DNA from: an uncultured Oscillibacter sp.
Lineage (GTDB): Bacteria > Bacillota > Clostridia > Oscillospirales > Oscillospiraceae
DNA: 64,000 nt
Direction of reading: 5' to 3'
Assembly (NCBI GenBank): GCA_910587705.1
Contig: CAJUMX010000011.1
Location: 1-64,000 of the forward strand
Position numbers and translations under genes: made by a program
Part shown: piece by piece, positions 48,726 through 56,740 of the stretch
How the letters are laid out: each line of letters begins with the position of its first letter
How positions within the stretch are numbered: position 1 is the stretch's first letter
The notes under the pieces: generated by a model
Databases searched by the model: none
Told to the model about the DNA's origin: nothing
Seen by the model: the letters and a program-made list of their open reading frames with translations, nothing else

Positions 48726-49772
48726 TCAAGGGGCATCCGGCAAATTTTGCCTGTTCGTCTCGACTTTCATCAATTCAATGTTCTCCTGCACGTCGGTGAT
48801 GAAGCCACTGGCGGCGTATTCCTCCGCCCGGAGGATGGCGTTGCGGATGGCCCGGGCATCGGAAGAGCCGTGGGCCTTGATGACGGGCTTGGAGATGCCC
48901 AGGAAGGGGGTCCCCCCCACCTCGCTGGGGTCCAGCAGCTTTTTCATCTCCGCCAGGTCCCCCTTCACCAGCCCCGCGGCGATCTTCGTCCTCGTGCTGG
49001 AGAGGAACACCTTCTTCAATTCCTTCAAAAGGAACTTGGCGGTGCCCTCCAGGGATTTCAGCATAACGTTCCCGGTGAAGCCGTCGGCCACCAGCACGTC
49101 CGCCCCCCCCAGCATGGCGTCGCTGGCCTCCAGATTCCCCACAAAGTGGAGCCGTCCGGCCTTTGCCGCCTCGCTCAACAGGGCGTGGGTCTCCTGACGG
49201 AGGCCGTCCCCCTTCTCCGACTCCGCACCGATGTTCAGCAGAGCCACCCGGGGCCGCTCCACCCCCAGGACCCGCTTGGCGTAGTAATTCCCCAGGTAGG
49301 CGAACTGGAGCAGGTATTCCGGCGTACACTCGGCGTTGGCCCCACAGTCGCACAGGAGCATGCGCCCCTCCGCCGTGGGCAGGACGGGCCCCATGGCTGC
49401 CCGGCGGACGCCCCGGATGCGCTTGACCACCAGCGTGGCCCCCGCCAGCAGGGCCCCCGTGGACCCGGCGGAGACGAAGGCGTCTCCTTCCCCGTTTTTC
49501 AGCAGGTTCAGGCCCACTGTCAGGGAGGAGTCCTTTTTCTTTTTAAAGGCGGTGGCGGGATCGTCCGCGATTTCCACCACCTCCGTGGCGTCCCGAAGCT
49601 CCACGCCGGAGGGAAGGTTCTTCTCCCCACACTGCTCCACGGCCTTCAGGATGTCCGCCATCCGGCCCACCAAGATCACATCCGTGCCATAGGCCCTATG
49701 GGCCTCCAGGGCCCCCTGGACCACGGCCAGCGGGGCGTTGTCTCCTCCCATGGCGTCCACGATGATTTTCAT
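48726..49772 (-). CDS. plsX: Phosphate acyltransferase PlsX
   Basis: A 348-residue enzyme converting acyl-ACP to acyl-phosphate, the first step of phosphatidic acid synthesis with PlsY. Starts IIVDAMGGDNAP; conserved VSAGSTGALLAG, PTAEGRMLLCDCGANAEC and VADGFTGNVMLKS follow. RBS GGGGAGGG. 28 bases after trmFO, and grouped with acpP. Confidence 0.97.
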   Translation of the reverse strand: MKIIVDAMGGDNAPLAVVQGALEAHRAYGTDVILVGRMADILKAVEQCGEKNLPSGVELRDATEVVEIADDPATAFKKKKDSSLTVGLNLLKNGEGDAFVSAGSTGALLAGATLVVKRIRGVRRAAMGPVLPTAEGRMLLCDCGANAECTPEYLLQFAYLGNYYAKRVLGVERPRVALLNIGAESEKGDGLRQETHALLSEAAKAGRLHFVGNLEASDAMLGGADVLVADGFTGNVMLKSLEGTAKFLLKELKKVFLSSTRTKIAAGLVKGDLAEMKKLLDPSEVGGTPFLGISKPVIKAHGSSDARAIRNAILRAEEYAASGFITDVQENIELMKVETNRQNLPDAP

Positions 49773-49800
49773 GCTTGACCCTCCCCTGTGTCGTTTCTGT

Positions 49801-51108
49801 TTATTCCAGCACGGTCTCCCGCAGCTTCTCTATGATGTCCAGGGACCGGCGGCTGAGCTCCGCGTTCTTGTTCCGCTTCCCCTTGACCCGGTGGCCCAGA
49901 GGGGGCATGATGCCGAAGTTGATGTTCATGGGCTGGAAGGCCACCACGGACTGGTTGGAAACATACAGTCCCAGGGCCCCGATGGCGGTCTCCTGGGGGA
50001 AGTCCACCGGGGGCAGTCCCCGGAGCCGCCGGGCCGTCTCCACCCCCACCAAAAAGCCGCTGGCGGCGGATTCTACATACCCCTCCACCCCAGTCATCTG
50101 CCCGGCGAAGGAGATGCGGGGCTCCGCCTTAAGGCGGTAATAGCGGTCCAGAAGCCGGGGGGAGTTCAAGAAGGTATTGCGGTGCATCACCCCGTAGCGG
50201 AGAAACTCCGCGTCGTGGAGGGCGGGGATCATGGAGAACACCCGCCGCTGCTCCGGGAAGCGCAGGTGGGTCTGAAAGCCCACCAGGTTATAGACGCTGC
50301 CCTCCTGGTTATCCCGCCGGAGCTGGACCACGGCATAGGGCTCCTTCCCCGTCCTGGGGTCCGTCAGGCCCCGGGGCTTCAAGGGCCCGTAGCAAAGGGT
50401 CTCCCGGCCCCGCCGGGCCATGACCTCCACGGGCATACAGCCCTCAAAGACCTTTTTATCCTCGAAGCCGTGGACCTCCGCCTCCTGGGCGGTGGTAAGG
50501 GCCTGCCAGAAGGTCTCGTACTCCTCCTTGGACATGGGGCAGTTCACATAGTCCGCCGTGCCCCGGTCATAGCGGGAGCCCATCCAGGCCCTTTCCATGT
50601 CGATGCTCTCGGCGGAGACCAGGGGGGCCGCCGCGTCGTAGAAGTGGAGGGCCGAATCGTCCCCCAGCAAAGCCTGGAGGCGTTCCGCCAGAGCGTCGGA
50701 GGTCAGGGGGCCGGAGGCAATCACCACCTCGCCCTCGGGGAGCTCGGTGACCTCCCCGGGGACCACGGTGATGTTGGGGTGGCCCGCGATCCGCTCCGTC
50801 ACCAGCCTTGCAAAGCCGTGGCGGTCCACCGCCAGGGCTCCGCCCGCCTCCACGCGGGTGGCGTCGGCGCAGGACAAAATCAGGGAGTCCAGGCGGCGGA
50901 GCTCCTCCTTGAGAAGGCCCACGGCGTTTTCCAGCTGGTCGCTCCGCAGGGAGTTGGAGCAGCAGAGCTCGGCGAAGTACGCCGTCTCATGGGCGGGGGT
51001 CTTTTTTTCGGGCTTCATCTCCCGAAGAGTCACTTGGATGCCGCTCCTGGCAAGCTGCCAGGCGGCTTCGCTGCCGGCTAGACCGGCGCCGATTACGGTT
51101 ACCCGCAT
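49801..51108 (-). CDS. trmFO: Folate/FAD-dependent tRNA (m5U54) methyltransferase TrmFO
   Basis: A 435-residue flavoprotein that makes ribothymidine at U54 of tRNA using methylenetetrahydrofolate. FAD site VTVIGAGLAGSEAAWQLA at residues 3-20, ELCCSNSLRSDQLENAVGLLKEE at about 49-71, and C-terminal GQMTGVEGYVESAASGFLVG. ATG at 51108 (AGGAGGTGACCCCC); the GTG three codons upstream lies in the RBS. Its order next to topA and dprA is typical for Clostridia, here interrupted by a small XRE module. Confidence 0.96.
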   Translation of the reverse strand: MRVTVIGAGLAGSEAAWQLARSGIQVTLREMKPEKKTPAHETAYFAELCCSNSLRSDQLENAVGLLKEELRRLDSLILSCADATRVEAGGALAVDRHGFARLVTERIAGHPNITVVPGEVTELPEGEVVIASGPLTSDALAERLQALLGDDSALHFYDAAAPLVSAESIDMERAWMGSRYDRGTADYVNCPMSKEEYETFWQALTTAQEAEVHGFEDKKVFEGCMPVEVMARRGRETLCYGPLKPRGLTDPRTGKEPYAVVQLRRDNQEGSVYNLVGFQTHLRFPEQRRVFSMIPALHDAEFLRYGVMHRNTFLNSPRLLDRYYRLKAEPRISFAGQMTGVEGYVESAASGFLVGVETARRLRGLPPVDFPQETAIGALGLYVSNQSVVAFQPMNINFGIMPPLGHRVKGKRNKNAELSRRSLDIIEKLRETVLE

Positions 51109-51519
51109 GGGGGTCACCTCCTAGGTGGGGGGGTGTAGTCGCCCTTGCGGGCGGGGGAGGAATTCAGCCATGAAGATGGCTGGTTCTTTGCACCCCCCAT
51201 TTTCTCTTTTTCTTCCAGAAGAAAACGAGAAAACGGGCCGTGCACGGTCCAAAAGAGAAAAAGAAGGAACGGGGGACGATACGAGGGCGCGGCTGAATGA
51301 TCGGCGGAGCCGGAATGACTTCCCACGCGCAATCGGGTTGAGCGGGGGGTTTTGGAGGTTATCGAATGGACCAGCTCCTCTTTTCGCTGCCGCTGATGCT
51401 CCAATAAACGGAACCGTAGGGGCCGCCGCCCTCGGCGGCCCATTCCCCCGGAACCTCCATGCTATCCATGGCCCATTCCTTCCGGAATTGCCCTTCTCCT
51501 GATAGGACACCCTGTAGAC
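51109..51519. repeat. REP-like intergenic region
   Basis: About 400 bases without a supportable gene; overlapping frames on both strands have no RBS. It contains an inverted repeat CTCTTTTTCTTCC / GAGAAAAAGAAGG (near 51206-51218 and 51261-51273) around a GGGCCGTGCACGGTCC-type palindrome. It also holds the 20-base ACCGTAGGGG-starting string (51413-51432) shared exactly with 31283-31302, followed by a GCCGCC/GGCGGC palindrome. Confidence 0.5.
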
Positions 51520-51759
51520 CTATGTGTCCGCCCTCCCCCGGGTTTCCACCGATCTCTCTTGGGACCTACCCAACAAATAGTCGGTAGACACTCCAAAAAA
51601 ATCGGCCAGCTTCAACAAATCGGGAATCTCAGGATAATGTGTTGCGGATTCATAATACTGATAGGCCCGCAAACTGCATTGCAGATAGTTTGCCATCTGT
51701 GCCTGGGTCCGTTTCTTCTCTTTTCGCAATCCTTTGAGCCGCTTTGCAAAAGTCTCCAT
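51520..51759 (-). CDS. XRE-family repressor
   Basis: A 79-residue Cro/CI helix-turn-helix protein: FAKRLKGLRKEKKRTQAQMANYL, then SLRAYQYYESATHYPEIPDLLKLADFFGVSTDYLLG, spanning almost the whole chain. It is divergent from an 82-residue gene and separated from it by a perfect 15-bp-arm palindrome overlapping a consensus promoter, so autorepression and repression of the neighbour are likely. GAGGAAATT is the RBS. Confidence 0.88.
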   Translation of the reverse strand: METFAKRLKGLRKEKKRTQAQMANYLQCSLRAYQYYESATHYPEIPDLLKLADFFGVSTDYLLGRSQERSVETRGRADT

Positions 51760-51768
51760 AATTTCCTC

Positions 51769-51813
51769 TTGACAGGCAACTTAGTTGCATATATAATAAT
51801 ATGCAACTAAGTT
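51769..51813 (+). promoter_or_regulatory. Consensus promoter with overlapping palindromic operator
   Basis: Plus-strand TTGACA (51769-51774), 17 bases, TATAAT (51792-51797). A perfect 15-bp inverted repeat (51778-51792 with 51799-51813, loop 6) covers the spacer, the -10 and the start site. The arms read AACTTAGTTGCATAT. Likely operator of the adjacent XRE repressor. Confidence 0.85.
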
Positions 51814-51832
51814 TCAGATTGGAGGCAACCCC

Positions 51833-52081
51833 ATGTCACCCTTAATGCAAACCATCTGCGACGAACTTCGCGCCTGCGCTCTGGACCGCTACATAGACGG
51901 CTTCGAGCGGGACGCCTATGCCGCCGAGCTTGCCCAGCTCTACGGTGCGCTATCCGCCGCCCTGCCGGAGTGCTGTCAGACGCTTCTCCAGCAGTACATC
52001 CTTACCTTGAACGCCCGTGCCCTCATGGAGCAGGAGGCCATGTTCCAGGCCGCCTTTGCCGCCGCAAAAGAGCTCTCTTAG
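51833..52081 (+). CDS. Small helical protein controlled by the XRE operator (82 aa)
   Basis: An 82-residue, probably all-helical soluble protein (TICDELRACALDRYIDGFER, AQLYGALSAALPECC, ARALMEQEAMFQAAFAAAKEL). Strong RBS TTGGAGG. Its promoter is fully consensus but overlapped by the XRE palindrome. Its stop overlaps the convergent topA stop. No family recognised. The layout (repressor plus small divergent gene) resembles a two-gene switch or a toxin-antitoxin-like module, but no toxin motif is visible. Confidence 0.7.
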   Translation: MSPLMQTICDELRACALDRYIDGFERDAYAAELAQLYGALSAALPECCQTLLQQYILTLNARALMEQEAMFQAAFAAAKELS

Positions 52082-54477
52082 CCCTCCTCCGGCGTCTCGG
52101 CCTTCTTGGCGGTGGTTTTCTTGGCGGCGGGCTTCTTCGCCGTGGTTTTCTTGGCCGCAGCCGTTTTCGCCGTGGAGGCTTTCGTGGTTTTCGCCGCCGG
52201 TTTCTTGGCGGAGGCCGCTTTTGTGGTCTTGGCCGCTGTCTTTTTGGTCGCGGCCGCTTTGGTGGCCTTGGCTGCCGGTTTCTTTGCGGCGGACTTCTCC
52301 GGCGTTTCCTCCGCCGCGGGGGGCTCCTCCCCCTCCTTCCGGGCGGCGAAGCGGGGATAGCCCCGCTTATCCTCCGGCAGGAAGTTGGAGCACGCCGGGT
52401 TGATGCAGAAGGGCTTCCGGGCACCCTTGCCCGCCTTCTTGAACATGGTCTGCCCACAGACCGGACAGTCGTCCTTCACCGGCACGTCCCAGGTCATGAA
52501 ATCGCATTTGTCCGCCTCCACCTTGCTGGTGGTGTGCTCACAGCAGTAGTAGGTGTACTGCTTCCCGTTTTTCTTGCTCTTTCCCGTCCGCTTCATCAGC
52601 CGCCCGCCGCACTTGGGACAGCGGCCCGGCATCTCCACCACCAGGGGCATGGTAAAGCTACAATCCGGGAAGCCGGGACAGGCCAGGAAGCGGCCGAACC
52701 GGCCCATTTTCACCACCAGGTTCCGCCCGCATTCGGGACACACTTCCGTGGACACCTCGTCGGGCACCTTGATGCGCACGCCCTCCAGGTCCTGCTCCGC
52801 CTGCTTGAGGTTCTTGTCGAAGTCCCCGTAGAAGTCCCGCAGGACCCCCTTCCAGGGGATGCTTCCCCCCTCCACGGAGTCCAGCTTCTCCTCCATGTGG
52901 GCGGTGAATTTCAAGTCGGCGATGTCGGTGAATTTATCCTTCATCAGCTCCGTCACCACCCGGCCCAGGTTGGTGATTTTTAAATACTTGCCCTCTTTTT
53001 CCACGTACATCCGGTCCAGAATGGTGGACACGGTGGGGGCGTAGGTGGAAGGCCGCCCGATGCCCTGCTCTTCCATGGCCCGGATGAGGGAGGCGTCGGT
53101 ATACCGGGCGGGGGGCTGGGTGAAGTGCTGGCTGGGGGCAAAGCCCTTCAGCTCCAGGGCGTCTCCCTCCTGGAGCTCCGGCAGGGGGGATTCCTTCTCC
53201 TCCTTCTCCTCGTCCTTGCCCTCTTCATAAACGGCGGTGTAGCCCGCGAATTTCAGGCTGGAGGAGCTGGCCCGGAAGTCATGGCTCCTGGCCTCGATCT
53301 CCACGGACACGCTGTCGTACACGGCGTTGGACATCTGGCAGGCCACGAAGCGGCTCCAAATCAGGCGGTAGAGCCGGTACTGTTCCCCGGTGAGGTCGGC
53401 TTTCAAATCCTCCGGGGTCCAGCGGACGTTGCTGGGGCGGATGGCCTCGTGGGCGTCCTGGGCATTGGCCTTGGCCTTATAGCGGTTGGTTTTGGCGTAG
53501 GCGTCTCCGTAGCGGCCCAGGATGAAGCTCTTGGCCTCCGCCAGGGCCTCCTCGGAAAGGCGCAGGGAGTCGGTACGCATATAGGTGATGAGGCCCACGG
53601 TGCCCTCTCCGGCGATGTCCACGCCCTCGTAGAGCTGCTGGGCGATGGCCATGGTCCGCCGGGGGGTCATGCTCAATTTTCGGGAGGCCTCCTGCTGCAT
53701 GGTGGAGGTGGTGAAGGGGGGCGAGGGGCTGCGCTGTTTGTCGGTGCGCTTCACGCTTTTCACCGAGAAGGCGGCGTTTTCCGTCTCCCGGATCACCGCG
53801 TCCACCTCGGCCTGGCTTTTCAGCTCCGCCTTCTTCCCGTCCTTCCCGTGGTAGCGGGCGGCAAAGGGCTTGTGTCCGCCCAGGAGGTTCGCGTCCAAGG
53901 TCCAGTACTCCTCGGGCTCAAAGGCCTCGATTTCCCGTTCCCGGTCGTCCACCATCCGGGTGGCCACGGACTGAACCCGCCCAGCGGAGAGGCCCCGGCG
54001 GACCTTTTTCCACAGGAGGGGGCTCAACTCATAGCCCACCAGCCGGTCCAGGATGCGCCGGGCCTGCTGGGCGTCCACCAGATTCTGGTCGATGGCCCGG
54101 GGGGACTGGATGCTCTCCTGGACCACTTTTTTTGTGATTTCGTTGAAGGTCACCCGCCGGGTCTTTTCGTCCGACAGGTCCAGAAGGTGCTTTAAGTGCC
54201 AGGAGATGGCCTCCCCCTCCCGGTCCGGGTCGGTTGCCAGAAACACGGTGTCCGCCGCCTTGGCAGATTTTTTCAGGTCCTTGATGATATCTTCCTTGCC
54301 CTTGATGGGCTGGTAAACCGGCTCAAAATCCTGCTCCGGGTCCACGCCCAGCTTGCTCTTGGGCAAATCCCGCAGGTGGCCCATACAGGCCTTGACGGTG
54401 TACTCCTTCCCCAGATACTTTCCGATGGTCTTGGCCTTCGCCGGGGATTCCACGATGACCAAATACTGCTTTGCCAT
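52078..54477 (-). CDS. topA: DNA topoisomerase I (type IA) with lysine/alanine tail
   Basis: A 799-residue enzyme relaxing negative supercoils. Toprim domain LVIVESPAKAKTIGKYLG (residues 6-23) and ATDPDREGEAISWHL; catalytic Tyr in GLITYMRTDSLR near residue 298. Three zinc-ribbon-like Cys motifs lie at about 575-700 (VCPECGRN, GRCPKCGG, DCPVCGQT). The last 80 or so residues are low-complexity Lys/Ala/Thr repeats (AAKKPAAK-type), like histone H1 tails, and probably bind DNA. Starts 48 bases after dprA. Confidence 0.97.
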   Translation of the reverse strand: MAKQYLVIVESPAKAKTIGKYLGKEYTVKACMGHLRDLPKSKLGVDPEQDFEPVYQPIKGKEDIIKDLKKSAKAADTVFLATDPDREGEAISWHLKHLLDLSDEKTRRVTFNEITKKVVQESIQSPRAIDQNLVDAQQARRILDRLVGYELSPLLWKKVRRGLSAGRVQSVATRMVDDREREIEAFEPEEYWTLDANLLGGHKPFAARYHGKDGKKAELKSQAEVDAVIRETENAAFSVKSVKRTDKQRSPSPPFTTSTMQQEASRKLSMTPRRTMAIAQQLYEGVDIAGEGTVGLITYMRTDSLRLSEEALAEAKSFILGRYGDAYAKTNRYKAKANAQDAHEAIRPSNVRWTPEDLKADLTGEQYRLYRLIWSRFVACQMSNAVYDSVSVEIEARSHDFRASSSSLKFAGYTAVYEEGKDEEKEEKESPLPELQEGDALELKGFAPSQHFTQPPARYTDASLIRAMEEQGIGRPSTYAPTVSTILDRMYVEKEGKYLKITNLGRVVTELMKDKFTDIADLKFTAHMEEKLDSVEGGSIPWKGVLRDFYGDFDKNLKQAEQDLEGVRIKVPDEVSTEVCPECGRNLVVKMGRFGRFLACPGFPDCSFTMPLVVEMPGRCPKCGGRLMKRTGKSKKNGKQYTYYCCEHTTSKVEADKCDFMTWDVPVKDDCPVCGQTMFKKAGKGARKPFCINPACSNFLPEDKRGYPRFAARKEGEEPPAAEETPEKSAAKKPAAKATKAAATKKTAAKTTKAASAKKPAAKTTKASTAKTAAAKKTTAKKPAAKKTTAKKAETPEEG

Positions 54478-54525
54478 AGCTACCTCCGTTGTTTCCCGCC
54501 CTGCGGGAGAGGGATGAAATTCGCG

Positions 54526-55734
54526 TTATTCCGCCAGCGTCACGGTGCGGGTGTACCGCTTGCCGTCGTGCTGGCTCACCATGCCGTCAATTTCCAGCAT
54601 GGTCAAGGCCGACGAGACCCGCCGGGCGGGAATGCCGGTGCTTTGAATCAGGTCGTCCACCTGAATGGGCTTCTCCAAATCCAGGATCCGCAAAAGGGCC
54701 ATCTGGTCGTCGGTCAGGCCCGACTGGCTCACGGTCCGGGAGGCTGTCTTGGCCTCCGCCTGCTCTGGGGCGGCCTCCGGCCTCCGCCGGGGCTCCGGCG
54801 CGGCCCGCCGCCGGGTGGGCAGGGGCGTCCAGGACGGGAGGTCCTTGACCGGGCGCAGTTTGTCCGGGAAACGCTCCTGGAAATCCCGCAGGATGTCCCA
54901 GCCCTCCGCCGCCAGGCCCGCACCGTCCCGAATCAGGCGGTTGCAGCCCACGCTGTCTGGAGCGTCGATGGGACCGGGGACGGCATAGACCTCCCGGCCC
55001 TGCTCCAGGGCCAGACGGGCAGTGATCAGCGCGCCGCTGCGCTCCGGGGCCTCCACCACCAGCGCCGCTACGCTAAGGCCGGACATAATTCGGTTTCGGA
55101 CGGGAAAGTGGGCTTTATCCGGCGGGGAGCCCGGCGGATATTCAGACAACAGCACCCCCGTGGCGGCCACGTCGGCGTACAGGTCCCCATTCTCCGGGGG
55201 ATAGACGACATCCAGACCGCCGCCGGTCACACCCACGACGGTCCCTCCCGCCCGGAGGGCTCCCCGGGCGGCGGCAGAATCCACGCCTCGGGCCAGACCC
55301 GTCACCACCACCGCGCCGGAGGCCGCCAGCTCCCGGCCCAGCCGCTCTCCGCAGGCGGTTCCGTAGGGCGTACATTCCCGGGTGCCTACCACCGCAATGG
55401 CCGCTTCCTCGTCCATGACGGGCATATGGCCCCGGACATAGAGGGTCAAAGGCGGGTCGAAGATGTTCCGCAGGCGATGGGGATACTCCGCGTCCTGAAT
55501 GGTCAGGATGCGCTGTCCCAGCCGCTGGCAGTCCGCCAAAATGCGGTCGGCCTCGGAGAGGTCGTGGTTCAGGGCCAGCTCCGCCCGAGCCGGAGGCAGG
55601 TCCTCCGTCAGGAGCAGTTCCTCCCGGTCGGCAAAGAAGATATCCTCCGGCGAGCCGAAGTGCCGCAGAAGCGCCAGCCGCTCCGGGCCCTTCAAGCCCG
55701 GCAGCTCCGCCAGCCACACCCAGTATTTCAGCAT
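54526..55734 (-). CDS. dprA: DNA-processing protein DprA
   Basis: A 402-residue protein that loads RecA onto incoming single-stranded DNA. A SAM-like N-terminal domain is followed by the Rossmann core (AIAVVGTRECTPYG, VVTGLARGVDSAAARGAL, NRIMSGLSVAALVVEAPERSGALITARLALEQGREVYAVPG), a Pro/Arg linker (about 305-335) and a C-terminal winged-helix (LTDDQMALLRILDLEKPIQVDDLIQ). RBS AAGGAGGGG. dprA followed by topA is a common Firmicute order. Confidence 0.97.
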   Translation of the reverse strand: MLKYWVWLAELPGLKGPERLALLRHFGSPEDIFFADREELLLTEDLPPARAELALNHDLSEADRILADCQRLGQRILTIQDAEYPHRLRNIFDPPLTLYVRGHMPVMDEEAAIAVVGTRECTPYGTACGERLGRELAASGAVVVTGLARGVDSAAARGALRAGGTVVGVTGGGLDVVYPPENGDLYADVAATGVLLSEYPPGSPPDKAHFPVRNRIMSGLSVAALVVEAPERSGALITARLALEQGREVYAVPGPIDAPDSVGCNRLIRDGAGLAAEGWDILRDFQERFPDKLRPVKDLPSWTPLPTRRRAAPEPRRRPEAAPEQAEAKTASRTVSQSGLTDDQMALLRILDLEKPIQVDDLIQSTGIPARRVSSALTMLEIDGMVSQHDGKRYTRTVTLAE

Positions 55735-55786
55735 GTCCCGCCCCTCCTTCTGCCCAGGGTCTTTGTTCCAAGGTCCTTTATACTAT

Positions 55787-55815
55787 ATTAAATAAACCCA
55801 AAATGCAAGCGTCAA
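55787..55815 (-). promoter_or_regulatory. Promoter of dprA-topA
   Basis: Minus-strand TTGACG (55810-55815), 17 bases, TTTAAT (55787-55792), about 50 bases before dprA; TAATAT two bases further on is an alternative -10. Confidence 0.55.
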
Positions 55816-55819
55816 TTTT

Positions 55820-56602
55820 TTAAATTTCTCCCCGGGCCGCCTCCCACAGCAGCACCGAGGCCGCCGAGGCGGCATTTAAAGACTCGCATCGGGGGTCCAT
55901 GGGAATCCGAATCGTCCGGTCACAGACCGCCAGCACCGCCGCCGAGAGGCCCCGGCCCTCGCTGCCCACGGCCATGGCGCAGCGGCCCAGGTCCACCTCC
56001 CGCACGTCGGCGGTATCCTCTCGAAGGGCCGCGCCGTAGAGGGGCAGGTCCGCCGCCTTCAACAGGGCTGTCAGCTCCTCCAGCGTACAGCGGTGGAGGA
56101 CGGAGCGGAAATGGACGCCCATCCCCGCCCGGACCGTTTTGGGATTATAGAGGTCCGCACAGCCGGGAAGCAGAATCACCGCGGCCCCGAAGGCATCCGC
56201 CGTGCGAAGGATGGTGCCCACGTTGCCGGGGTCCTGCACTCCGTCCAGCACCAGATACCGCATCCGCCCCCGAGCGTCCGGCTCCAGCCGCTCCGGCGGG
56301 CCGCCGCTGGGGAAACGGCAGGAAAAGACGACCCCCTGGGGGGTCTCCATGGGACTGACGGAGCGCATGACACTTTCGCTGACCTGGACTATCCGGGAAA
56401 TGCGCTCTGCCAGCTCCCGGGGCAGCTCTGTCCCCTCTGTGTACAGCAGGGCCTGGATCGGCACGCCCCACAGCGCCGCCTCCCGGAGGAGCTTGGGGCT
56501 GTCGCACAAAAATTCTCCCGTTTCCTCGCGGTAGGAACGGGAGGAGGCCAGCTTCCGCAGGTGGACGCAGAGGGGATTCGTCTTGCTGGTAATCTGTTCC
56601 AT
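55820..56602 (-). CDS. TrmH/SpoU-family RNA 2'-O-methyltransferase
   Basis: A 260-residue SPOUT methyltransferase. The N-terminal RNA-binding part is LCVHLRKLASSRSYREETGEFLCDSPKLLREA. The knotted domain carries the three motifs DGVQDPGNVGTILRTADAFG, MAVGSEGRGLS and IRIPMDPRCESLNAASAASVLLWE. It methylates a ribose 2'-OH in rRNA or tRNA; the exact position cannot be told. RBS GAGGAGGCGG. It has its own promoter behind folC. Confidence 0.92.
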   Translation of the reverse strand: MEQITSKTNPLCVHLRKLASSRSYREETGEFLCDSPKLLREAALWGVPIQALLYTEGTELPRELAERISRIVQVSESVMRSVSPMETPQGVVFSCRFPSGGPPERLEPDARGRMRYLVLDGVQDPGNVGTILRTADAFGAAVILLPGCADLYNPKTVRAGMGVHFRSVLHRCTLEELTALLKAADLPLYGAALREDTADVREVDLGRCAMAVGSEGRGLSAAVLAVCDRTIRIPMDPRCESLNAASAASVLLWEAARGEI

Positions 56603-56686
56603 GGCAATCCGCCTCCTCTCCTGCCGCCCTGGGCATAGTGACGGAAATGACGGTCCGCCGCCGTGACAAAATGTAGATTCTTCCTT

Positions 56687-56715
56687 ATCATAAAGGTATC
56701 CGCCCGGCTTGTCAA
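56687..56715 (-). promoter_or_regulatory. Promoter of the trmH-type gene, inside a hairpin
   Basis: Minus-strand TTGACA (56710-56715), 17 bases, TATGAT (56687-56692). The -35 lies in the loop of a 9-bp GC hairpin (56701-56729) that follows folC, so terminator-like structure and promoter overlap. Confidence 0.7.
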
Positions 56716-56740
56716 GCCGCCGGGCGGTGTTTTCCCTTTT

